Shown here in pieces: positions 56,108 through 64,000 of a stretch of 64,000 nt of DNA. Position 1 is the first letter of the stretch; each line of letters starts with the position of its first letter. The notes below the pieces were generated by a model. That model was not told the DNA's origin, searched no databases, and saw only the letters and a program-made list of their open reading frames with translations. Origin of the DNA: Mesocentrotus franciscanus (Eukaryota; Echinodermata; Echinoidea; Camarodonta; Strongylocentrotidae); assembly GCA_037976565.1 (NCBI GenBank), contig CP137672.1, positions 26,562,877 to 26,626,876 on the forward strand. Direction: 5' to 3'. The position numbers and the translations under genes were made by a program.

Positions 56108-56575
56108 AAAGGGGTGAGGGCTGTTATAAAAAAGGAAAAGGGATACTCATCAGAAGGAAAAGGGTACTTACAAGAAAGGAAAAGGAGGCATGTGTCAAAG
56201 GGGCATTTACGAGAAAGAGAAGGGGCTCTTATTAAAAAGGGAAAGGGGCACATAATATCAAAAGGTAAAGGTGCACTTATTAGAAAGGAAAAGGGGACGC
56301 GTGTCAAAGTAAAAAATAAAAGGGCAATTATCAGGATATGACAAGGGGCACTTATGCAAATGGAAAAGTGGCACTGATAAAGGATAAGTCGCACTTATTA
56401 TAACGGAAAGGGTGCATTTGTTAAAGAAAACGGGGCACCTGTCAGATTTGAATAGGGTGTAATTATCAGAGGTGGTAGGGGCACCTATTAGAAAGAGAAA
56501 GTGGCACTTAACTGAAGTAAAAGAGGGCACTATTCTGATGTAAAAGGGGCACTTGGGGGTACTTCATATCAGTGC
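56108..56575. repeat. Minisatellite, ~27-bp unit (AAAGGGGCACTTATNAGAAAGG)
   Basis: About 17 diverged units of GGAAAAGGGGCACTTATTAG, inside the long-TIR element. Chance Lys/Gly-rich frames run across it on the + strand. Confidence 0.9.
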
Positions 56576-57175
56576 CCCCCGGGAGCGCCGCCTCTCAATA
56601 TATTAATGAACAAATGCATGAATGAAGGAATGAATAACTGAAAAATGAAAGAATGCAAGAAAGAGTGGATGATTGATTGATCCATTTATTTGTCACAAAA
56701 TTTTATATTTCAGGTTCTCTTTTTCATCACAAACTTTTTTACGTGCTTCTATGTTCTAGTTTCCTTTTTCTCTCTTTGTCTTATCATCATGCGTGGGATC
56801 TGTGGGTGCTGGGGTTCCTGCAGCAACCCTACAAGGATTTTTTCCAGTGGGTGCATATAACCCATGGAATTGTGTGTAAACCTTCAAATGAATTACCATG
56901 GACCCCACCCCCTCTATTTAATGGGTGCATATAATCCCACGAATATGTTTGTAAACCTTCAAATAATCATTTATCATTGAGCACCCCCTCCTCATTTTTT
57001 TTTGTCCTGACAGAACCCATATTAGGTAGGCCTACGTTTTGTCAAGAGGCGGGGACCATTTTCTCTTGTTATTGTTTTCTTTACTCGGGAACCTCTATCT
57101 TAGGTGTATTTCCGTGCTTGTCAGCACCCCGCACCCTCACTAAAATCATTCCTCAGGCCCTGCATATCATTCCTA

Positions 57176-57178
<3 letters not shown>

Positions 57179-57226
<48 letters not shown>
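57179..57226. repeat. (TA)n microsatellite
   Basis: Pure AT run of about 48 bp; a second run lies at 57459-57486. Confidence 0.97.
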
Positions 57227-57231
<5 letters not shown>

Positions 57232-57407
57232 TAGGCGTGAAGAAAAATGATCTAGGAACTTGAGACGTAGCTGTACTTTACAATTGTTTGTTTCTGTATG
57301 TGTTTGCACTTCAGAACCTGAAGAAGGCCTCACAAGCCGAAAGCTCGTAATAAAATTGTAAAGTACAGCTACGTCTCACGTTCCTAGACCATTTTTCTTC
57401 ACGCCTA
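57232..57407. mobile_element. Foldback element between two (TA)n runs
   Basis: TAGGCGTGAAGAAAAATGAT runs on through CTAGGAACTTGAGACGTAGC; the right arm is the reverse complement over about 54 bp. The loop contains CCTGAAGAAGGC, CTCACAAGCC and GAAAGC, which resembles a hammerhead-ribozyme core (see findings). It is flanked by TA-rich DNA. Confidence 0.85.
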
Positions 57408-57451
57408 TATCTGGAACACCCGTTGTCATGTCAGAGTTGAGAATTCTCGCA

Positions 57452-57489
<38 letters not shown>

Positions 57490-58654
57490 CCTACATTTAG
57501 TCGCAATCTCTTCCCTCCCCTTCATCTTCTTATCAATTTTATACATATAGCAAACGATTAGTTATCATTACACCACTCTGCATGCCTATGCATGGCACTC
57601 GCGTTTGCATTTCGTTTCATTCGTCACCATTTGTTCATGTTTTACAAATGATATGGCTCTTTTATGAGCTGCATCCCAAACCTTGGTTTCTTTTTTTCCC
57701 ATATTCTCTTTTTCTTCCACTTATTTATTCTTTATATTTATTTTATTTTATACTTTTTCTTTCTTCTTTCTTATCCCATTTTTCTTTTTTCCTTTCCTTC
57801 CTTCCTTTTCTTCAATTTCGTTTTCATTTTTTCTTCTTTTCTTTGCTTGCTTATTTTCCGGCATATTTTCATCATCAAGAGAAAGTTACATGTGCTAGAT
57901 GGAAACAGAAACATCGATATTTCCCAACTCCACTGGCAGAACACTGTGATTAGACTATAAAGTGCATGACTTGATGAAACAGATCTAGCTAGATCTCGCA
58001 TTGTCACATTGAGGTATAGCCATAACTAACCAGAATTCCGTGGTACATATTAAGGTGATGGTTTTATCCCCCGTAACGAACGGCGTTGAAACACGGCCTG
58101 CTTGTGTATAGCGCAGTCTAATGCCCTGAATTGGCAATGTTTTGTGTATGGGATAAACGATAGCTCACGATCCTTTTCATGTAAGGCATGCTCTTTCCTA
58201 TCGGTCTCTATTAAGCTTTAAATGTTAATATTTTACAACTTTACAATCGCGTGAATTCGGCGAAACATAGCAGCTAGCGAGCTCGAGCGAACAGCACACA
58301 GCTAGCTATATGCATGCAATGACAACTCACTGTGCGTGCAGCGACGAATTTTCAGGAGCTTAGGCACCGTGTTACACTTTAAGACCATATGTTACACTTT
58401 AAGACCTCAACAAACGCATGCAGGCATGCAGGGCACCGACGAGTCGCCAACTACTCACCCCAAAACCGGTATGAACAAACTTCGAGGGTTTTTCATGTTT
58501 TTCCAGTATTGTAAATTGTAGACAAAAAAAAAAAGTCGACGAAAAAAGTATCCCCTCGGGTAAACATAACTCCCGACAGCGTTCCAAAGAATGATATATT
58601 ATAATATTCAATACCATTTCATTTTTCAGGTGTCATTTCGTACGAAAGTGTAAA

Positions 58655-58846
58655 ATCTTATGATATATATTATAATTATGTAGGCCTAAATTATATATAT
58701 TTGTAGCGTTTCCTAAGTTATGCGCCTGGTTACCTTGCAGGCGCTTATATATATCTTATGATATATATTATAATTATGTAGGCCTAAATTATATATATTT
58801 GTAGCGTTTCCTAAGTTATGCGCCTGGTTACCTTGCAGGCGCTTCT
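58655..58846. repeat. Exact 98-bp tandem duplication
   Basis: TCTTATGATATATATTATAA and on to TTACCTTGCAGGCGCTT occurs at 58656 and again at 58754 with no difference seen over about 91 bp. Confidence 0.95.
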
Positions 58847-58881
58847 CATCGATAATTTTCAGTAAAGTGCATTTTCTTTAC

Positions 58882-59214
58882 TTAAAGAGAAGGTTGAGTT
58901 CTGGGGAGAGGTGAAAAATAATTTGTAAGCGTTATCATTGTTATTATGCAAGTGTGGAAGAACATCAGAGAAAAACTGTTTCCTGAAAAGCATAGCTCTT
59001 CTAATGCCACATTTTTATGACACATGTTTATGTAGTCCCATATACATCTTTCTGTGTACAGCGCTTGTTACTTTTACCAAGACTGGGCCTAATTTCTTAT
59101 CATTTTGATGATTCCAGAACCTTGCAGTACACACCAATACCTATATACTACATGATCAACCTTTTCTGAAAGATTCCACACCGTTTCTTTCACCATGCAA
59201 TGGATTCAACTTTA
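58882..59214. mobile_element. MITE family III, copy 2 (inverted)
   Basis: The reverse complement of 47874-48267, with AAGGTTGAGTTCTGGGGAGA at the left and ATTCAACTTTA at the right, slightly damaged at the right end. Confidence 0.85.
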
Positions 59215-60599
59215 CAAGCGCTTTCGATTTATTATCATCAGGTGAAGTGAGCGTTTCATGGTTTTGCATGGGTATATATACCAGGATATGGTCACACAGT
59301 AATTGTATTCAAATAAGGACCAGGATTATAAAGCTGTCCTATGGATTAACAGTTGATTTTACGACTTTGATTGCACTGGGTTTTCCTCTATTCTTCTTAG
59401 GATCTAGTGTTGAGGTGTAAGGGTGCAGGTAGTCTGTATTGTTTGAGATGACTGATATGTACAACTTAAAGGGATAGTTGAGTTTTGTTGCAGAGGGCGC
59501 TACACAAATAATTTTTTGTGAGATAATGAAAAGTGAGTGTCAAATTTGAAAGAATATACAATTTAAATGACAAAATCATCTTTGTTTGATCAAAATCGGT
59601 TTATCCATAAATATAACCATTTATAATATTTGTGGTGCCCCACAAATATTCGGTAATTTTGAACCAGCCCTTGAAAACAAAGGGGCTCAACTCCGCTTCT
59701 GCATCCGTCCAGCCATGGGGAAATTTTGGATGGTCTAAAGTGCACACTGCTTCCACTTTTCATGTATTAGCCTATGAAGACGACAACTGTTTAGTGCACC
59801 AGCGAAATAGGGATTTTGGCCTGCGCAGCGCGTAAAATATGCAAATTAGAATTTTGAATATTGATGAGCTCTTTCCCAATTATGAGCATATTATCGCAAT
59901 GAAAAAAAGACAATGCGCATGCGTTACTGTCGACAGAATCCTGGGGTCGGACCAAATATCGACCCGAACTAAAATTGTAGTAACAAAGGTCATAGTTGGG
60001 GTGTGTGGGTGGGGGTGTAAATAAACCTAAAAAGGGTTAATTTAATTGGGGGCCAGAAACTTCACTGTCACCAGGATTGAAAGTACATTAAACTAATTCA
60101 GTTCATTAAGGCAAATATAATGACCCCATTTCACCTTTTAGAATCAATGATTATCAATCAAATTGCACAGATCATTTAGCCCACTTATAACAAGTGCTAT
60201 TTTCACATTTTTAGTGCCCAAATACAAATAATTAATCATTCTCGTCTCACCTTGCCTACATCATCATAATCACCAGCATCATCACATATCTTTCATAAAA
60301 TAAGAAAATGAAAAGAAAAGAATTAAGCAGTATTAACTAATTTTATTAACATTTATGAACCCATTGATCAACATAATTTTTTTCTATAATGATCTTTTTA
60401 AATGGAACATTGACATAACATTACATCAACAAAAGAATGGTAAAAAATGAACGGGGGGGGGGGGTTGTAAATTTAACTATAAATTTAGAAAATTCGATAT
60501 TTTAAAATAAAATCCATACAATTGATTTATTTGTCAACATGCTATATTACTATGTAAAGCACAGGTATATACTGAGTTTTATAAGTATTTTTTTTTTAC
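59215..60599. other. Noncoding DNA
   Basis: A TTAAAGGGATAGTTGAGTTT phrase at about 59468 resembles the end of MITE family III. A G-run of about 13 lies at 60453-60465. The 67-codon frame at 59632 has no recognisable domain. Confidence 0.45.
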
Positions 60600-60740
60600 A
60601 TTGGACATTATTGTTGTTATTACTACTATTATCATTATTATTGTTAGTATTACTGCTGCTTTTACTGCTATAATTATGATCATTGCCATTATTATTACTA
60701 TCATTATTATTGTTATTATTATAATTATTATTATCAATAA
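60600..60740. repeat. ATT-rich imperfect microsatellite
   Basis: Mixed ATT/GTT/ACT trinucleotides; the source of Ile-rich chance frames on both strands. Confidence 0.9.
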
Positions 60741-61077
60741 TACTTTTACAGTAGGCCTACTACTATTGTACAACTCCCGCATCATTTTATCCCCCCTTCA
60801 AATTAGTATCCAGTTCAGCATCCCTTATAGATTTTGTCAGAACTTGAATTAAGATTAAATATCAAAAAGCTATGTTACATGTACACGCATTTAAAAGAGC
60901 AAATAAATACTTTCATGATCCTCGATATATCTTCTCTTCTTCTTCTTCTGGTAATCTTCAAACGGCTATGTAGCCTGTCACGAAGATGAACTAGTCAGTA
61001 ATAAAGTGGTGTGAGGAAGACAGATAATTTTTTTTAGTGGGATAAGGGCATTAGATGCCTCAGGAGTAGTCCCTGGC
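60741..61077. other. Noncoding DNA
   Basis: No gene is seen; a (TTC)n-like run lies at 60932-60949. Confidence 0.45.
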
Positions 61078-61480
61078 AGTTCTCTGGACTGTCAGCATGC
61101 CCTACATTTCCCGAAAGTCAGTTCCATTAACTTTGGGACAGAGCGTTGGGCAAATACAAACTTTTCTATGTCGCTTCTGGCTTGGTGCAACTGGAGGCTC
61201 ATGTCACGGTTCTTCCGTGATCGTGATTTGTTGAAGGAAAATAGGGCTTTCAAGGGAAAGGCAGAGAGACCATAGACTATCTTGTGCACCATTCCCAGTC
61301 TACTTGCAGAGTGCCTTGTAGATATAGTAGGCCACTAAAACGTCATCATCTCAGTCACGCTGCTGGTTCTCTTGTAGTCCCCATTGTGACGTAGCATGTG
61401 CCCTGGCGCTGGATCTTGTCAAGATCCTGGACATGTGAGATGTTGTAGGGATCCCAGACGCTGGAACAGTTTTCAAGATG
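61078..61480 (-). pseudogene. Decayed non-LTR retrotransposon reverse-transcriptase fragment
   Basis: On the minus strand, pieces in shifting frames read SSVWDPYNISHVQDLDKIQR, then MVHKIVYGLSAFPLKALFSF, then LHQARSDIEKFVFAQRSVPK. These match the order of the region after the polymerase domain in Jockey/CR1-like elements (WDPY...L.KIQR; RL.M.YKI..G; AR.D..K..F..R..P.WN.L). Several frameshifts and a stop show it is dead. It differs from the fragment at 18470. Confidence 0.7.
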
Positions 61481-62559
61481 AGGGTGGACTAGGGACTTTT
61501 ACTAAAGAAGCCTGGGTATCAAACCTTTTGCATGGGACAACCTGCATAATAAAAACAAAAAGAGAGGAGAAAACTAATAAGATTAAAACTAGCCGCACTA
61601 CATTAGATTAAACACAAATAGTACCTCCCCACTTTTAGGTCTTACATATTAGTTTTTATTATGTCTATCTGATAGGGCCTTCTTTTGAAGAGTAGAATAA
61701 TTAATGGTTAATATTTTTTCCAATTCTTTTACAACTTTCAAAATTGTTTTTCTTAAATTATTATTATTATTAAACATTTGCTACATACAATAACAGGCAA
61801 TACATGTAGAGGTAGAAGTCTATTAATTATAAGTTGTTTATAAACATAGGTGTATCTACTGTTCAGTTGCTAAATTTTGTGAGAAAAAGTTTGATAGATA
61901 TAATGTTATATTGAGGGGGAAAATGCCTTTGAGTAGGCCTACGTATTTTAATATCATGCTGAGTGAATATACTGATTTGTTTATTTAGCAACACCGTAGT
62001 TTGTCACCTAAATAAAGCTAGAGAATAAATGAGAATTACAAGATTTAATGCAACATAAGATGACAGTTCCCCCAAATATCATTAGTCCAAGATGAGTGCA
62101 ATGTTCGCATGGGCTTAAATTGTAAAAAACCCGAATATTTTCGAACTTCATACAAACATACCTTGCCAGAGTTCAACTGAGGTGTCGATCCTGTTCCTGG
62201 GTAGACAGAAATAACCGTCTGGTATGGGTCATTCTTTAATAAAACTGACATTTGTTGACATTCCCCATACACAGACGGTACCCCGTACGCCTCGCACCAG
62301 GGGGAGAGATTGAGCCGATTGTGACCCACTTTTTACCCCAAAACTTTCTCCCACGATTTTCTTTATTTAGATCTAATTTTCTGATTTATAAATCAGATAT
62401 AAAAATACTATGTATTTTTGTTCTCCTATGTACAGTTCTCAAAGTTTAATTACCTATTTCAAAATGCGAAATTTACGGACTTACGTATATGAGTTATCCA
62501 TTTTTTATCTCAGAACCAAGGAAACGGTACGTTCATGCATTCGAACTGGTAATCTATGA
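61481..62559. other. AT-rich noncoding DNA
   Basis: No certain gene. A minus-strand frame at 62045-62329 is discussed under findings. Confidence 0.45.
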
Positions 62560-62820
62560 CATGACCCGCCCGATATATTTCCGGGTCAACCGACCAAAAC
62601 AAGCCCAATGGCCAATCAGAGCACGTGTTTGATATTGGGCTTATGAATATTCAAACATCACCGGCTCAAGCCGGGCTGACTCATACGTAGCTATTGGACG
62701 TTCGAAAAAAAAAAAATGAATATTCATCAACGCAAACCAAGATGGCTGACAACAAATCTTGTTGACTACAAGACTTTCTCGGATTAATCATTAATATAGG
62801 ATCTAAATGAGCAAGCTATC
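62560..62820 (+). promoter_or_regulatory. Candidate promoter and first exon
   Basis: Two CCAAT-type motifs (GCCCAATGGCCAATCAG, about 62605-62621) are followed about 130 bp later by CCAAGATGGCTGAC (62739-62752), a YY1-like motif often placed at transcription starts. The block ends in a possible donor, CTATC|GTAAGTC, at 62820. ATGAGCAAGCTATC just before it (62807-62820) could be a start codon in a short first exon. Weak, sequence-only evidence. Confidence 0.3.
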
Positions 62821-63161
62821 GTAAGTCAAAGTATATATTTCCGGGTTATTTCTTATGGCTATTTAGATTCAGTGTAATATTGCAGCCAAAGTGAATATGT
62901 GAAGACGTAAAGAGTGAAAAATCTCGATGCATATCGCATTCATCTCGGTCCGGCTAAACCGAACCATTCGTTCCGCACACTACCGCATAGCCGTACTTCA
63001 GTCTATGTATAGAGGCGGTCAGAGGAGCCAGATGCAATCTCAGCGTAACAACCGTCGATATCAGAGACTGAAGCTTTCGGTCTAGTTCCTGGGTAGATCT
63101 ACACCATAACATTTGATGAACTGGTCCTGGTGCTCTCTTATGCACTTCTGTGGTCATTACA
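62821..63161. other. Noncoding DNA
   Basis: If the donor at 62820 is used, this is the start of an intron that continues beyond the window. No other feature is seen. Confidence 0.35.
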
Positions 63162-63430
63162 GTGGCGGATCCAGGGGGTGGCCTGGCCCTCCCTAGAAAA
63201 ATACAGGTAAAACACCCTTTTTTGAAAAAGAAGAAGTTGGGCCCCCTCCTGGCGCCCAAGGGTGGCGGTGGAAAAATAACCCTTCCCGGAGGAAATTTTT
63301 TCGGGTGCCCCCAAAAAATTGTGCTCACTACCCTGGCGCCCAAGGGGTGGTGGTGCAAAAAATTACCCTTCCCGGAGGGAACATTTTTTTTCGGGTGCCA
63401 AATTTTTTTTGTTTGTTGCTCACTACCCCC
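63162..63430. repeat. hAT-like left end plus two ~95-bp tandem units
   Basis: CAGTGGCGGATCCAGGGGGT at 63162 looks like a hAT left end of the families above; no right end is found in the window. Then two units follow with TGGCGCCCAAGGGTGGCGGTG, AAAAATNACCCTTCCCGGAG and TTTTTTCGGGTGCC. Confidence 0.65.
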
Positions 63431-63692
63431 CCTTTTTTCTCTCTAAACATGTCTTTTTTCCTCTAAATATTTCAAACAAGGCACAATCAGGGGAAAGGGG
63501 GGGGGGGGGTAAGATTAGGAAGCTAGGAAGAGACATCTTTTTTGTGTTGTTTTTGTTGTTGGTAGATCTAGCCTCCATCCGAACCAAGCTGAATCTGGAC
63601 CTGGATCACATAATGCCACGTACACTAGTGGAGCTAAAAAAAAGTCTAGGCCTACCTATGGTTTTGATAGTCTTTGCCATGGCATAATAATC
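63431..63692. other. Noncoding DNA
   Basis: A G-run of about 13 lies at 63497-63510. No gene is seen. Confidence 0.45.
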
Positions 63693-63857
63693 AAATATAC
63701 CATGCACTGAGAGGCTCTAGTTGAAATTATGGATCAAGGTGGCAGGAATAGCAATTTTTTCTGAGGGGCGTAGCCCCGAAGAAAATAGTGCTATTTCTGT
63801 CGCCGAGGAATCCATAATTTCACTAGTGGCTTGAAATAGTGCATGGTATATTTGCTT
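63693..63857. mobile_element. Foldback element with ~75-bp arms
   Basis: The left arm (AAATATACCATGCACT, GAAATTATGGAT, AGGAATAGCAATTTTTTC) is inverted at the right (GAAAATAGTGCTATTTCTGT, ATCCATAATTTC, AGTGCATGGTATATTTG) around a GGGGCGTAGCCCC centre. Confidence 0.85.
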
Positions 63858-63909
63858 TATATTTTTCAAACCAACCTTCATTAAAACAAAAAAAATAATA
63901 ATAATAAAA

Positions 63910-63974
63910 ATGATTTCTGTCACCGAGGAATCCATAATTTCACTAGTGGCTTGAAATAATGATATATTTGGTTT
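63910..63974. repeat. Partial second copy of the foldback right arm
   Basis: GATTTCTGTCACCGAGGAAT, CCATAATTTCACTAGTGGCT and TGAAATAATGATATATTTGG repeat the right arm of the element just upstream. Confidence 0.85.
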
Positions 63975-64000
63975 GACGACCGACCGGGCCGATACTGATA

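Larger units (their letters stand above)
55662..58407. mobile_element. 2.75-kb element with ~160-bp terminal inverted repeats
   Basis: The left arm (55662-55823) begins with AAGGTCTTAAAGTGTAACA given twice in tandem, then CACGGTGCCTAAGCTCCTGA, and ends GTTTCGCCGAATT. The right arm (58253-58407) is its reverse complement with substitutions. The middle holds a minisatellite, (TA)n runs, a foldback element and pyrimidine-rich DNA; no transposase frame is seen. Confidence 0.8.

Noticed and set aside
56114..56341. Lys/Gly-rich frame
   Set aside because: Translation of the 27-bp minisatellite.
57700..57900. Phe/Ser/Leu-rich frames that look like membrane proteins
   Set aside because: They come from a long T/C-rich tract read in three frames.

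Overview
The window is animal nuclear DNA: about 60% A+T, genes split by GT-AG introns, and very dense in short inverted-repeat transposons. The best fit is an echinoderm, most likely a sea urchin. The reasons are an arylsulfatase A-type gene, a secreted HYR/C-type-lectin gene, tRNA-derived SINE heads, and abundant foldback elements that start with GGGCCC...TTTCATAAA-like ends. The species cannot be named from the sequence alone.

Only two genes can be supported, both on the + strand. (1) The 3' half of an arylsulfatase A-like gene (exons 5796-6201, 6707-6955, 7482-8909). Its N-terminal exons, which would hold the Cys-X-Pro-Ser-Arg active-site motif, lie left of the window. It carries an unusual charged C-terminal tail of about 344 residues and an apparent 1-base deletion in the middle exon. 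(2) A complete secreted protein of about 318 residues in five coding exons (39835-46693): signal peptide, a Cys-containing module of unknown family, an HYR domain and a C-type lectin-like domain. Its junctions are all phase 1. The HYR exon has a damaged start, and an EGF-like exon survives only as a relic in the intron before it.

Layout. 1-5.8 kb: DNA upstream of or intronic to the sulfatase gene, with TIR elements and a SINE relic. 5.8-10 kb: sulfatase exons and a probable 3' UTR with a strong hairpin. 10-17.5 kb: MITEs, microsatellites and plain AT-rich DNA. 17.9-23.3 kb: two hAT-type elements that carry an internal ~95-bp minisatellite, one interrupted by a non-LTR retrotransposon fragment. 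23.5-33.4 kb: degenerate tandem repeats, a second copy of the 5-kb MITE, two SINEs, another minisatellite element and a G-rich minisatellite. 33.5-38.8 kb: a 2.7-kb direct tandem duplication that includes a TIR element. 39.1-46.9 kb: the lectin-like gene, with several TIR elements in its introns. 47.9-54.9 kb: a MITE split by a 4.5-kb hAT element, itself split by a 1.7-kb hAT element; target-site duplications prove the two hAT insertions. 55.6-58.4 kb: a 2.7-kb element with ~160-bp terminal inverted repeats. 58.6-64 kb: an exact 98-bp duplication, microsatellites, a reverse-transcriptase relic, a candidate promoter at 62.7 kb and a foldback element.

The two genes are not functionally linked as far as the sequence shows. 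I find no operon, CRISPR array, rRNA or intact tRNA gene. Most other open frames are chance frames in repeats. The most interesting material is the sulfatase tail, the decaying modular exons of the lectin gene, and the hAT families that share one internal minisatellite.
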